A DNA stretch of 64,000 bases from Candidatus Delongbacteria bacterium (GCA_041675285.1 JBAYTZ010000004.1:229250-293249), one strand, 5' to 3'. Counted from the first letter of the stretch, positions 25,474 through 33,943 are shown. Notes: generated from the sequence alone by a model not told the origin. Program-made: numbers and translations.

Positions 25474-26178
25474 TCAGGCTCCTTGCTTGCCGTCGTTGCG
25501 GCGGGCGCTCTCCGCCCGGGCCAGTTCGTTGATCCGCCACGTCTCCAGCACGGACTCCGGCGCGCCCTCGCGGGCCGCGCGCAACATGGCCCGCGCCAGA
25601 TCCACCGTGCTGGTGATCTGCCGCGGGAAGCAGCGCCGCAGCAGGGGCAGGCTCCAGCCCAGACCGCTGTAGAAGGCCTGGTAGAGGCGGGTGCGCGAGC
25701 GCACGCCGCGCAGCGGCTGGATCAGGCCCGGCCGGAAGATCCAGACGCCGCGAAAGGGCATCCCAAGCAGCGCGTTCTCGGTGCGCCCCTTGATCCGCGC
25801 CCACATCAGCCGTCCGCGCTCCGTGGAGTCCGTGCCCTGGCCGGACACGTAGCAGAAGGCGGCCCGGGGGCTCTGCTCCAGCACGGCCCGGGCGGCGGCC
25901 AGGGTCAGGTCCAGCGTGAGACGCGTGTATTCCGCCTCGCTCAACCCCGCCGCGGACACGCCCAGGCAGAAAAGGCAGGCGTCGACGCCCTGCAGCTGCC
26001 CGCCCAAGGTGCTGAAATCCTGGAAATCAGACTGCAGTTGTTCGCGCAGTTTGGCGTGGGCGAGGCCGCAGGGACGGCGGCCGATCACCAGCACGTCGTC
26101 CACCGCGGGATCGTCCAGGCACTCCAGCAGGACGCCCCTGCCCACCATGCCGGTGGCGCCGAAGAGCAGGACTCGCAT
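25474..26178 (-). CDS. NAD(P)-binding atypical SDR / NmrA-like protein
   Basis: The 234-residue protein has a Rossmann start (MRVLLFGATGMVGRGVLLEC), followed by VLVIGRRP and FCYVSGQGTDS. This is the atypical short-chain dehydrogenase group that resembles YbjT/HTATIP2-like proteins. The open frame extends far upstream antisense to nothing real; the ATG at 26176-26178 is fixed by the Rossmann motif. It shares an operon with the YciI gene. Substrate unknown. Confidence 0.8.
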   Translation of the reverse strand: MRVLLFGATGMVGRGVLLECLDDPAVDDVLVIGRRPCGLAHAKLREQLQSDFQDFSTLGGQLQGVDACLFCLGVSAAGLSEAEYTRLTLDLTLAAARAVLEQSPRAAFCYVSGQGTDSTERGRLMWARIKGRTENALLGMPFRGVWIFRPGLIQPLRGVRSRTRLYQAFYSGLGWSLPLLRRCFPRQITSTVDLARAMLRAAREGAPESVLETWRINELARAESARRNDGKQGA

Positions 26179-26282
26179 GGGACGGCCTTTCGTTGTCGTC
26201 ACGATGATAGGTCTTTGGCCGCCGTGGCGGCAGGGGGAGGCCCGGCGGACGCGCGCGGCGCCCGCCGGGAGCCTTGGCCGAA

Positions 26283-27362
26283 TCAGGCCAGGGCGGGATA
26301 GTCCGTGTAGCCCTTCTCCCCGGGCGTGTAGAAGCTGTCGAAGTCGGGCTGGGCCAGTTCCAGGCCCTCGCGCAGCCGCCGCACGAGATCCGGGTTGGCC
26401 AGGAAAGGCCGGCCGAACGCCACCAGCTCGCCCTTGTCCGCCGCCAGCTCGGCCTGGGCGCGGGCCAGGTCGTAACCGCCGGAGAGGATCACCACGCCGC
26501 CGAAGTTGCGCCGGATGACGTCCTTGATTTCCTGCGGCACGGCGGGCGCGCCCATGGAACTGTGATCCACCACGTGCACGTAGGCCAGTCCCAGGGCGCC
26601 CAGCTCGCGGGCCAGCAGGGAATAGAGCGCGTCGGTGTCGGCGTCGGCCTGCATGCTGTTGAAGGCGCCGTAGGGCGACAGGCGGATGCCCACCTTGGCG
26701 GCGCCGATGCGGGCGGCCACGGCGCGGGCCGTCTCCAGGGCGAAGCGGGCGCGGTTCTCCACGCTGCCGCCCCACTCGTCCGTGCGCTGGTTGCTGGCCG
26801 TGTTGAGGAACTGCTCGATCAGGTAGCCGTTGGCGGCGTGCAGCTCCACGCCGTCGAAGCCCGCCTCCACGGCCAGGGCCGCGCTGTCGGCGAACTCGGC
26901 GCAGGCCGCGAGGATCTCCTCCGCCGACATCGCCTGGGGCGTGGTGTAGGGCTGCAGGCCCGCCGCGTCGGTCCACATCTCGCCGTCCAGCGTGATGGCG
27001 GAGGGGGCCAGCACGCGCGCGCCGGCGGGCATGTTCACCTGGACGCTGGCCCGGCCCGTGTGCATCAGCTGCACGAAGATCCGCCCGCCCCGGGCGTGGA
27101 CGGCCTCCGTCACCGGACGCCAGCCGGCCACGTGCTGGGCCGTGAACAGGCCCGGAATGCGCGTGTAGCCCAGCCCGTTGGGAGAGGGCGAGACGCCTTC
27201 GGTGATGATCAGTCCGGCGCCGGCGCGCTGGCCGTAGTACTCGGCCATCAGCGCCGTGGGCTGATGCTCGGCGTCGGCGCGACAGCGGGTCATGGGGGCC
27301 ATCACCACGCGGTTGGCCAGGTTGAGTCCGTTCAGGTCGAGGCTCTCGAAAAGCGTGCTCAT
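26283..27362 (-). CDS. Old-yellow-enzyme family flavin oxidoreductase (NemA-like)
   Basis: The 359-residue TIM-barrel flavoprotein would reduce activated C=C bonds or nitro compounds with NAD(P)H. Motifs are NRVVMAPMTRCRAD, HTGRASV, GFDGVELHAANGYLIEQFLN, TDEWGGSVENRARF and FGRPFLANPDLVRRL; the catalytic His-Ala-Ala-Asn set is intact. AGGAGCACCCC precedes the ATG. A perfect palindrome lies 47 nt upstream and a TetR gene is immediately 5', the arrangement of nemR-nemA, so induction by electrophiles is likely. Confidence 0.92.
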   Translation of the reverse strand: MSTLFESLDLNGLNLANRVVMAPMTRCRADAEHQPTALMAEYYGQRAGAGLIITEGVSPSPNGLGYTRIPGLFTAQHVAGWRPVTEAVHARGGRIFVQLMHTGRASVQVNMPAGARVLAPSAITLDGEMWTDAAGLQPYTTPQAMSAEEILAACAEFADSAALAVEAGFDGVELHAANGYLIEQFLNTASNQRTDEWGGSVENRARFALETARAVAARIGAAKVGIRLSPYGAFNSMQADADTDALYSLLARELGALGLAYVHVVDHSSMGAPAVPQEIKDVIRRNFGGVVILSGGYDLARAQAELAADKGELVAFGRPFLANPDLVRRLREGLELAQPDFDSFYTPGEKGYTDYPALA

Positions 27363-27408
27363 GGGGTGCTCCTGGTTATGATTGACTTGTTCACGTCGCG
27401 GTCTTGTT

Positions 27409-27432
27409 ATCAAACCAACCGGTTGGTTTGAT
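27409..27432. promoter_or_regulatory. Perfect 24-bp palindrome, putative operator of the OYE gene
   Basis: The arms ATCAAACCAACC and GGTTGGTTTGAT meet with no spacer. It lies between the TetR gene and the OYE gene. Its core ACCAACCGGTTGGT agrees at most positions with ACCGAACGGTCGGT before the TetR gene, supporting one regulator for both sites. Confidence 0.85.
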
Positions 27433-27470
27433 GGCGAATCCGCCAACGGCCCGCAAGCGGGCCGGGCGGA

Positions 27471-28085
27471 TCAGGCGCTGCGCAGGCGCAGAGCCAGCAG
27501 GTGTTCTTCCAGGGTGGCCAGGGTGTCGGCGAAGAGCTGCGGATCCTGCGCGGTCTTGGCCGTGCCCGTGGCGCCTTCCACCACGGCCACCACGAAGGCC
27601 GCCTCGCGCGCCGGATCCACGCCCGGGCGCAGCAGTCCCGCTAGCCGGGCGCGCTCCAGGGCGTCCTGGATCAATAGGCGCCAGTCCCGCATCACGGCCT
27701 CGATGCGCCGACGGAACTCCTCGTCCAGGCCGGCCAGCTCCTGGGCCAGGTTGTTGAGCGGGCAGCCGTGCTGGACCGTGCAGAGCGAGGCCTGGTCGCG
27801 CTTGCGCCGCAGCAGCACCAGCAGGTCGGTGAGCGGATCCCCGCCCTGGCTGAGCCCGGCCCGCCACTCGTCGAGGAAGGGCGTGCGGTAGACTTCGTCC
27901 ACCACGGCCAGGCCCAAGTCGTGCTTGGTGGCGAAGTGGTGGTAGAGCGCGCCCTTGCTGACGCCGGTCTCGGCCAGGATGGCGTCCAGGCTGGTGGCCT
28001 GGAAGCCCAGCCGGTGGATCTGGGTCGCGGCGCTCTCCAGCAGGGCGCGGCGGGTGGCTTCGGGATTGTGGGCGGTTCGACTCAT
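27471..28085 (-). CDS. TetR-family regulator (NemR-like position)
   Basis: The 204-residue repressor has an HTH at residues ~20-50 (TSLDAILAETGVSKGALYHH, then FATKHDLGLAVV) and a C-terminal domain with CTVQHGCPLNNLAQEL. That two-Cys segment is common in TetR proteins next to reductases and could sense electrophiles, as in NemR. It lies just upstream of the OYE gene on the same strand, with matching palindromes before each gene, so it probably represses both. Confidence 0.9.
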   Translation of the reverse strand: MSRTAHNPEATRRALLESAATQIHRLGFQATSLDAILAETGVSKGALYHHFATKHDLGLAVVDEVYRTPFLDEWRAGLSQGGDPLTDLLVLLRRKRDQASLCTVQHGCPLNNLAQELAGLDEEFRRRIEAVMRDWRLLIQDALERARLAGLLRPGVDPAREAAFVVAVVEGATGTAKTAQDPQLFADTLATLEEHLLALRLRSA

Positions 28086-28096
28086 GGGATGAACAT

Positions 28097-28110
28097 ACCG
28101 AACGGTCGGT
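28097..28110. promoter_or_regulatory. Putative operator before the TetR gene
   Basis: ACCGA and TCGGT flank ACGG, 11 nt upstream of the TetR start. The 14-mer matches 11 of 14 positions of the core of the 27409-27432 palindrome, so this is likely the autoregulatory site. Confidence 0.7.
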
Positions 28111-28184
28111 TTGGAGTCAAGCGGTTGCTCGGGAGACCCGCACGACCATGGCCGTGATCAACGGCGTTTTGGAGATCGGCCAGG

Positions 28185-28367
28185 TCACGCCACGGCGCGC
28201 TCGAAGATCAGGATGTACTTGGAGAGGCCGCCGGAGTTGGGCGGCAGGATGTGGGCCAGCCGCCAGCCACGGGCGGCGTACTCGTTCAGGGTGGTCTCCA
28301 GCCCTTTGGGCTCGCTGGTCCACAGGCTGGCTTCCACTTCCACGGTCTCGTAGGAATAGCGCGACAT
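28185..28367 (-). CDS. DUF4177-like small protein
   Basis: The 60-residue protein runs YSYETVEVEASLW, then LNEYAARGWRLAHILP, then YILIFERAV. This is the beta-helix-beta pattern of DUF4177, whose members have the GW motif after the helix. The start MSRYSY was chosen over an upstream ATG because GGAGACC lies before it. Function unknown. Confidence 0.75.
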   Translation of the reverse strand: MSRYSYETVEVEASLWTSEPKGLETTLNEYAARGWRLAHILPPNSGGLSKYILIFERAVA

Positions 28368-28414
28368 GCTGCAGGTCTCCCCGGCTGGGTCCATCATGGT
28401 TCATAAGTGTGCGA

Positions 28415-29791
28415 CTACCGCCGCTTCAGCGGAATCGCCTGTCCGCCCTGATGAAGCACGGCTCCCGTCACCCGGCCCGCGGCGTCGCGCTGGAACTCCA
28501 ACTGGGCGTCGACCACCTTGAGAAAGAACAGCGAGGCGGATTCGGCGAAGAGCGGAAAGGCCTCCTGGCCCGTGGCCTGGGTCATCAGCTGACCGTCCCT
28601 CAGAAACACGTCGATCAGGAAGTCCGTGCGCAGCTCGTAGCTGCCGCTCACCTGCTGCAGCACCTCGGTGGGCAGTTCGACCTCCTGGCGCTCGCGGGCC
28701 AGCGTGACCGTCTCGCCCAAGGCCACGGCGGCCAGTTTGCCCGCCAGGTCCCCGGGAGCCGGGCCGCTCAGATTGCCCAGCACGATCACGCTCAGCCGCT
28801 CGTCGGGATACCAAGCCAGGTGCGTGTTGAAGCCCTCGATGCCGCCGCCGTGCTCCACCACCCGGTGGCCGTTCACCACGTGCACCATGACGCCCAGGGC
28901 GTAGTCGTCCAGGTGCGGGGTGAGCAGGGCGGCCAGGGCGTCCGGCCCCAGCAGCCGCCCGTCGTACAGGGCCAATTGCCAACGCAGCAGGTCTTCCGTG
29001 GTGGAATAGAGCGCCCCGGCGGAGAAGGGCACGCTCATGTGGATGAAGTCCGTGTTGACGGGTTCCTGCGCGCCGCGCTCGTAGCCGGCCGCGCGCCGAG
29101 CCAGCACCCGCCGGTTGGAGTCCTGGCCCGTGTCCTGCAGACCCGCTGGGCGGAAGAGCCGCTCCTGCAGGAAATCGGCGTAGGACTGGCCGCTGACCCG
29201 CTCGATCAGATGGCCCAGCAGCACGTAGCCCGAGTTGCTGTAGTTGAACCGCTCGCCGGGTTGGAACTCCAGGGGCAGGTCGCGGAAGCGCGCCACCAGC
29301 TGTTCCGGCGTGCTCGCCGTCCCCTTGCTGGCCTGGTAGTCCGGCAGGTCCGTGAAACTGGGAATGCCCGAGCTGTGCGTGAGCAGGTGCCGCAGGGTGA
29401 TCGCCTTCCAGGCCTTGGGCGACTCCGGCAGCCACGTGCCGATCGGATCGTCCAGGTTCAGGCGGCCCTGCTCCACCAGCGCCAGCACGCCGACCGCCGT
29501 GAACTGCTTGGTGATCGATCCCAGCCGGAAGCGGGTGTCCGGGGCGTTGGGAATCCCCCACTCCAGGTTGGCGCTGCCGTAGCCCCGGCTGAGCCAGACG
29601 CTGTCCCCGCGCGCCACCAGCACGGCGCCCATGAACTCGCCGCTGTCCACGTAGCTGCGCACGATCTCGTCCAGGCGGGCGAGGTCCGGCCGAGCCTGGG
29701 CGGCGCCGGACAACAGGAGCAGCAGGCCGGCGGCGGCCGGCAGCAGCCGACGACGGAGGCTGGCGCGGAGGGTGCGAAGCGGTGCGGACAT
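28415..29791 (-). CDS. Secreted serine hydrolase, class C beta-lactamase/PBP4* family
   Basis: The 458-residue protein has a signal peptide (LLPAAAGLLLLLSGAAQA). The catalytic domain has SITK (Ser-x-x-Lys), YSN (Tyr-x-Asn) and a terminal HGG triad. Members are D,D-peptidases, esterases or, rarely, true beta-lactamases. About 100 residues after the HGG box (from LPTEVLQQVSGSYELR) form a lipocalin-like C-terminal domain often found in DUF3471-type members. It is probably periplasmic and peptide- or ester-directed. The start is set by the signal sequence. Confidence 0.88.
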   Translation of the reverse strand: MSAPLRTLRASLRRRLLPAAAGLLLLLSGAAQARPDLARLDEIVRSYVDSGEFMGAVLVARGDSVWLSRGYGSANLEWGIPNAPDTRFRLGSITKQFTAVGVLALVEQGRLNLDDPIGTWLPESPKAWKAITLRHLLTHSSGIPSFTDLPDYQASKGTASTPEQLVARFRDLPLEFQPGERFNYSNSGYVLLGHLIERVSGQSYADFLQERLFRPAGLQDTGQDSNRRVLARRAAGYERGAQEPVNTDFIHMSVPFSAGALYSTTEDLLRWQLALYDGRLLGPDALAALLTPHLDDYALGVMVHVVNGHRVVEHGGGIEGFNTHLAWYPDERLSVIVLGNLSGPAPGDLAGKLAAVALGETVTLARERQEVELPTEVLQQVSGSYELRTDFLIDVFLRDGQLMTQATGQEAFPLFAESASLFFLKVVDAQLEFQRDAAGRVTGAVLHQGGQAIPLKRR

Positions 29792-29856
29792 GCTGACTCC
29801 CCTGATTCGGTTTGTCGGGTTGGAGTCCGGCGGCGCGGCTTGTGTTACAACGACCT

Positions 29857-30669
29857 CTACCAATAGGTCTCCACGTGGATCTGGCCGGGCTGCTGCTTGG
29901 TGTGCCGCGTGAAGCCCTCCGCCGTCAGGGTGAGCAGGAGGGTCTCCACCATGGCGGGATTGCCGCAGAGGAAGACGTGCGTGTCCGCCGGCGTCGGCTC
30001 GAAGCCCCAGCTCTCGGCCAGCGTGCCCCGGGTCCAGAGGTCCTGGACGTAGCCGGACTCGCCGGCCCAGCGGCTGCTCTCGTCCCCCGGCCGGCTGACG
30101 ATGGGCAGGTAGGTGAAGTTGGAGCACATGCGCTTCAGGGTCATCAACTCGCTGCGGTAGCCCAGGTCCCAGGAGTGGCGCGCGCCATGCAGCACGGCCA
30201 TCCGGCGCGTGCCGCCGCAGACCAGCGTGGAGCGCAGCATGCTCATGTAGGGCGCCAGTCCCGTGCCCGTGGAGACGAGCACGATGTGCTGGTCCGCGGG
30301 GACTTCCGCCAGGGTGAACATGCCGCTGAACTTGGGCGAGAGCCAGAGGCGGTCGCCGCGGTTCAGGGCGAAGAGCCGCGGCGTCAGCGCCCCGGAGGGC
30401 ACCAGCACCACGTAGAATTCGAGGAACTCGCGCATCACGGAAGAGGAGGCGATGGAGTAGGCGCGCTTGATCAGGCGCTCCGGCTCGACGGGCTCCTCGT
30501 CGGGCTCGCTGGTGACACAGCGGATGGCGCTGCCCGGCAAGGCCAGCACGCCGAACTGGCCGGGCTGGAACTCCGCCGGCTCCCAGCCGTCGGGCACCAC
30601 GCGCAGGATGGCCAGGCCGGGCGAGACTTCGATGTGCTGGGCCAGGGTGGCGTTCAATTCGACGGCCAT
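29857..30669 (-). CDS. fpr: Ferredoxin-NADP(+) reductase, bacterial class
   Basis: This 270-residue FAD protein transfers electrons between NADPH and ferredoxin or flavodoxin. The FAD site reads KRAYSIASS, the NADP loop STGTGLAPYMSML, and FLCGNPAMVETLL follows. The protein ends VETYW, like the aromatic-terminated bacterial FPRs (VEKYW-type). It lies between the serine hydrolase and a small membrane protein, all on the minus strand. Confidence 0.93.
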   Translation of the reverse strand: MAVELNATLAQHIEVSPGLAILRVVPDGWEPAEFQPGQFGVLALPGSAIRCVTSEPDEEPVEPERLIKRAYSIASSSVMREFLEFYVVLVPSGALTPRLFALNRGDRLWLSPKFSGMFTLAEVPADQHIVLVSTGTGLAPYMSMLRSTLVCGGTRRMAVLHGARHSWDLGYRSELMTLKRMCSNFTYLPIVSRPGDESSRWAGESGYVQDLWTRGTLAESWGFEPTPADTHVFLCGNPAMVETLLLTLTAEGFTRHTKQQPGQIHVETYW

Positions 30670-30730
30670 GGGTGGATCTCCGGTTGGAGCGGGTTCCCGG
30701 CCGTTGGCGTCCGGGAGTCCGCCGTGAAGG

Positions 30731-30958
30731 TCATTGCTTCGGGGGCCGGCGCGAGGCCACCAGGCCGAACAGGCCGCCGGCCGCCAGCGCCGCCAGGGCG
30801 ATCACGCCCGCCTGCCGGCTGAGGGCGTTGGGGCCGCGCTGGGGATGCCGGATCCAGGCGAACAGCATCATGAGCAGGAAGAAGAGGACCGAGAAGCCCA
30901 GCCCCGCGCCCAGCCACCGGCGGCCGCGGGAAGGATGGCGGGAGGGCGTGCTGTTCAT
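30731..30958 (-). CDS. Small two-helix membrane protein, unknown
   Basis: The 75-residue protein has a basic N-terminus (PSRHPSRGRRW) and two hydrophobic helices (LGFSVLFFLLMMLFAWI and GVIALAALAAGGLFGLV), ending in basic residues. It is divergent from lexA across about 200 bp. No family recognised. The longer open frame upstream overlaps the lexA control region, so the internal ATG was used. Confidence 0.55.
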   Translation of the reverse strand: MNSTPSRHPSRGRRWLGAGLGFSVLFFLLMMLFAWIRHPQRGPNALSRQAGVIALAALAAGGLFGLVASRRPPKQ

Positions 30959-31120
30959 GGGTGCCGCTGCCTCGTGCTGGGGGCCGCAGGGCCGGGTGGT
31001 CCACTCAGGAGCAAGATGGGAGTGCGCGGGCGTCCATGCAGGAATTTTCCCGCCGGGACACAAGCCGCCCTGCGGCGGAGGAAAGGTCGTTCGGTGGAGA
31101 TTTCTCTTGCGGCGGGAACA

Positions 31121-31144
31121 TTTGTTCAGTAGCATGTGAACAAA
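31121..31144. promoter_or_regulatory. LexA box upstream of lexA
   Basis: Perfect 8-nt arms TTTGTTCA and TGAACAAA are separated by GTAGCATG, ending 14 nt before the lexA ATG. Autoregulation through such a site is the rule for LexA. The sequence differs from both the E. coli (CTGT-N8-ACAG) and Gram-positive (GAAC-N4-GTTC) consensus. Confidence 0.8.
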
Positions 31145-31158
31145 ACCCCGGAGGTCCC

Positions 31159-31809
31159 ATGAGCCCGCGTGGCGCCAACGACAACCTCACCAGTCGGCAG
31201 GAAGAGGTGCTGGACTATCTGCGCCAGGCCCTGGAGAAGGGTGGCGCGCCGCCCAGCTACCGCGAACTGGGCGAGCGCTTCGGCATCAAATCCACCAACG
31301 GGGTCAAGGTCCTGCTGGACGCCCTGGAGCGGAAGGGCTACCTGCAGCGCGTGGCCGGCCGGGCCCGGGCCCTGGAGCTGACCACCTCGGCGCTCACTGA
31401 CCGCCGGGACCTGGAACTCAGCGTGCGCAGCGTGCCGCTGCTGGGGCGCGTGGCGGCCGGCGAGCCCATCCTGGCGGTGGAGCACGTGGAGGACATGCTG
31501 CAGGTGGACGCCCAGCTGCTGCGCGGCGAAGAGAATTTCGCCCTGGAGGTGCGCGGGGACAGCATGGTGGAGGCGGGCATCCTGGACGGGGATCTGGTCT
31601 TCGCCCAGGTGCAGGACTCGGCCCGGGCCGGCGACATGGTGGTGGCCCTCATCGGGGAGGAGGCCACCGTCAAGTTCTACTTCCCGGAACAGGAGCGCGT
31701 CCGACTGCAGCCGGCCAACCCCCGCTACGAGCCCATTTTCGTGGAGCCCGCCAGCCCGGAGTTCCGCATCGCAGGCAAGGTGGTCGGGTTGATGCGCCGC
31801 TATCGGTAG
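31159..31809 (+). CDS. lexA: LexA repressor
   Basis: The SOS master repressor (216 residues) has an N-terminal winged helix (TSRQEEVLDYLRQAL, SYRELGERFGIKSTNGVKVL) and a C-terminal self-cleaving S24 domain. The cleavage site is Ala100-Gly101 in GRVAAGEP, with catalytic Ser135 in RGDSMVEAGI and Lys172 in ATVKFYF. GGAGG precedes the ATG and an operator-like palindrome lies just upstream. It heads a run with a DUF6504-like gene, a VOC gene, dinB and an HhH gene, indicating a damage-inducible cassette. Confidence 0.97.
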   Translation: MSPRGANDNLTSRQEEVLDYLRQALEKGGAPPSYRELGERFGIKSTNGVKVLLDALERKGYLQRVAGRARALELTTSALTDRRDLELSVRSVPLLGRVAAGEPILAVEHVEDMLQVDAQLLRGEENFALEVRGDSMVEAGILDGDLVFAQVQDSARAGDMVVALIGEEATVKFYFPEQERVRLQPANPRYEPIFVEPASPEFRIAGKVVGLMRRYR

Positions 31810-31816
31810 GTGAAGC

Positions 31817-32071
31817 ATGCGTTACGAGGAGATCGGGGATCCCATCGAGGTGATCACCCTGTTCCGCAACGGGACCATGAGTCCCCTGCGGTTCCGCTGG
31901 AAGAACCACGTCTACAAAGTCAGCCGGGTGAACGGCGGCTGGGTGAGCGACGAGGGCTACAACCGGCGCAAGCATTTCGCGGTCTGCGCCGAGGGGCCGG
32001 ACGTCTACGAGTTGTGCTACGCCATCGAAAGCCAGCACTGGGAACTGACTCGTGTCTGTCTGGTGGGCTGA
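31817..32071 (+). CDS. DUF6504-like small protein
   Basis: The 84-residue protein (EEIGDPIEVITLFRNG, PLRFRWKNHVYKVSRV, YELCYAIESQHWELTRV) matches the pattern of DUF6504, small beta-rich proteins known in actinobacteria near Y-family polymerase genes. It begins 7 nt after the lexA stop, so it is almost certainly in the SOS transcript. Function unknown; the association with dinB is the best clue. Confidence 0.7.
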   Translation: MRYEEIGDPIEVITLFRNGTMSPLRFRWKNHVYKVSRVNGGWVSDEGYNRRKHFAVCAEGPDVYELCYAIESQHWELTRVCLVG

Positions 32072-32122
32072 GCGGCCGGAACGGGGCGACAGGAATCAGG
32101 GAGCAAGGGAAAGGGTGTGGAG

Positions 32123-32503
32123 ATGGACTACAAACCGCAGGACTACAACAGCCTGTCACCCTATCTGGTGGTGGCGGACGCCCAGGCACTGATCGACTTT
32201 GTGCAGGGCGTGCTGGACGGGGTGGAGCTCGCCCGCCACACGGCCCCGGACGGCCGCATCCAGCATGCGGCTCTGCGCATCGACGACAGCGTGCTGATGC
32301 TGGGGGAGGCGCAGCCGGAGTGGCCGCCGCTCCCCGCCCACCTGCATGTCTACGTCCCGGACGTGGACGAGACCTATCGGCGGGCACTGGCTGCGGGAGC
32401 CCAATCGCTGCAGGAGCCGGTGGCGGCCGGCGACGGGGACAAGCGTGGCGGCGTGCTGGATGCCAACGGCATCTCCTGGTGGTTCGGGACCCAGGTACCG
32501 TGA
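32123..32503 (+). CDS. VOC-fold (glyoxalase/PhnB-like) protein
   Basis: The 126-residue protein has the beta-alpha-beta-beta-beta repeats of the vicinal-oxygen-chelate fold: SPYLVVADAQALIDFVQGVL, HAALRIDDSVLMLGEA, HLHVYVPDVDETYRRALAAG and GVLDANGISWWFGTQ. The usual second-module Glu ligand is not obvious near the end. A GTG at 32117 is an alternative start. It is placed between lexA and dinB, but its part in that cassette is unclear. Confidence 0.78.
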   Translation: MDYKPQDYNSLSPYLVVADAQALIDFVQGVLDGVELARHTAPDGRIQHAALRIDDSVLMLGEAQPEWPPLPAHLHVYVPDVDETYRRALAAGAQSLQEPVAAGDGDKRGGVLDANGISWWFGTQVP

Positions 32504-32603
32504 CGGCGAAACCCGCTGGTGAAGCCGCTGCCGGTAGATGAAACGCCGCGGGCTGATGGATCCGGCCCTGCCGGGGTCCGGCCCACTGGACAAATCGAAC
32601 AAG

Positions 32604-32630
32604 TGGTGTCAGGCACCGTGCCAGACACCA
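32604..32630. repeat. 27-bp near-perfect palindrome of the GGTGCC family
   Basis: TGGTGTCAGGCAC and GTGCCAGACACCA flank a single C, with one mismatched pair. It lies 17 nt before the dinB start. The core words (GGTGTC, GGCACC, GTGCCA) are those of the 11-bp arrays at 902-1143 and 41720-41799. It could be a dispersed repeat, a regulatory hairpin or an operator. Confidence 0.75.
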
Positions 32631-32647
32631 TCCAGGCGGAGGGCACC

Positions 32648-33943
32648 ATGGAGCGCTGCTACCTCCATGTGGACATGGACGCCTTCTTCGCCGCCGTGGA
32701 GCAGCGGGACAACCCCGCCCTGCGCGGCCGCGGGGTGGTGATCGGCGGCGGACCGCCGCCCTGGGGCAAAGAGGGCCGCCAACTGAGCGCCCGCAGCTGC
32801 GAGGACGCCCAGTCGCCGGAGGCGGCCTTTTCCGGCCGGGGGATCGTCACCACCTGTTCCTACGAGGCTCGGGCTTACGGCATCCACTCGGGCATGCCCA
32901 TCGCGGAAGCCTGGCGGCGCTGCCCGGACGCCGTCTATCTGCCCGGCTCGCGGGGCAAGTACGGCGCGGCCTCCGAGCAGGTGATGGCCATCCTGGGCCA
33001 GTACACGCCGGATCTGGACGTGCTCAGCGTGGACGAAGCCAGCCTGGAAGTGAGCCGCTGCAGCCTGCTCTTCGGCGGGCCCTGGGAGATCGCCCGCACG
33101 GCCCAGGCCCGGGTGAGGAGCGAGCTGGGCCTGAGCTGCAGCATCGGCATCGGCCCCAATCCGCTGCTGGCCAAAATGGCCTCCAAGCTGCGCAAGCCCG
33201 CCGGGCTCTTCGAGATCCCGGCGGACCAAGCCCAACAGATCCTGGCGCCCCTGGACGTGCAGGCCATGCACGGCATCGGGGAATCCACGGCAACCAAACT
33301 GCGTGAATTGGGCATCCACACACTGGGGCAACTGGCGGATTTTCCCACGGCCATCCTGGCGCGCCGCTACGGGCCCGTGCTGGCGGGCAACCTCCAGCGG
33401 CTGGCTCGGGGCGAGGGCGGGCGCGTCACCCGACCCTTCGGCTATTCCCGGGAGGAGAAGTCCGTGGGCCATTCCCGGACCTTCGGGCGGGACCTCAAGA
33501 CCCGGCTGGCCCTGGAGGCCGAATTGTTGGACCTGACGGAGCGGGTCTGTCGCCGGCTGCGCGAGGCCGGGCTGGCCGCGCGGCAGCTCACCCTGCAACT
33601 GCGCAGCCCGGATTTCCAGAACCGCTTTCGCCAGCAGCCCCTGCACCGGCCCAGCCAGCGGGAGTCCGATCTCTACGCCGCGGCCCGGCACCTGCTGCAC
33701 GAAAACTGGCAGGAGGGCGAACCGCTGCGGCTGATCGGCGTCTCCGCCGGACGGCTCAGCCCGCTGGACCGTCAGACGGAACAGCTGGGGCTGTTGGACG
33801 GCGGCCGACCGGAGAAGGAGAACCGCCTGAACCGGACGCTGGACGAACTGAAAGACTGGTGGGGGCGGGACGTGATCAGCCGTTGCCAGGTGGTGATGCG
33901 CAAGGAACTGCGCCTCGTGGTGTTGGAGGAGGACCCGGCATGA
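32648..33943 (+). CDS. dinB: DNA polymerase IV (Y-family translesion polymerase)
   Basis: The 431-residue polymerase copies damaged DNA. The palm has CYLHVDMDAFFAAVEQ (metal-binding Asp) and LSVDEASLEV (Asp-Glu pair), both intact, so it should be active. The fingers contain TTCSYEARAYGI; HhH and little-finger domains follow (MHGIGESTATKLRELGI, KSVGHSRTFGRDL). An insertion of about 25 residues near residue 35-65 lengthens the fingers loop relative to E. coli DinB. The open frame extends upstream to 32519; ATG 32648 gives the standard N-terminus. It is likely LexA-controlled by position and overlaps the HhH gene by 4 nt. Confidence 0.94.
   Translation: MERCYLHVDMDAFFAAVEQRDNPALRGRGVVIGGGPPPWGKEGRQLSARSCEDAQSPEAAFSGRGIVTTCSYEARAYGIHSGMPIAEAWRRCPDAVYLPGSRGKYGAASEQVMAILGQYTPDLDVLSVDEASLEVSRCSLLFGGPWEIARTAQARVRSELGLSCSIGIGPNPLLAKMASKLRKPAGLFEIPADQAQQILAPLDVQAMHGIGESTATKLRELGIHTLGQLADFPTAILARRYGPVLAGNLQRLARGEGGRVTRPFGYSREEKSVGHSRTFGRDLKTRLALEAELLDLTERVCRRLREAGLAARQLTLQLRSPDFQNRFRQQPLHRPSQRESDLYAAARHLLHENWQEGEPLRLIGVSAGRLSPLDRQTEQLGLLDGGRPEKENRLNRTLDELKDWWGRDVISRCQVVMRKELRLVVLEEDPA

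Noticed and set aside
28415..29791. True beta-lactamase resistance gene
   Set aside because: The SxxK, YxN and HGG motifs are shared by many peptidases and esterases, and the extra C-terminal domain argues for a housekeeping hydrolase.
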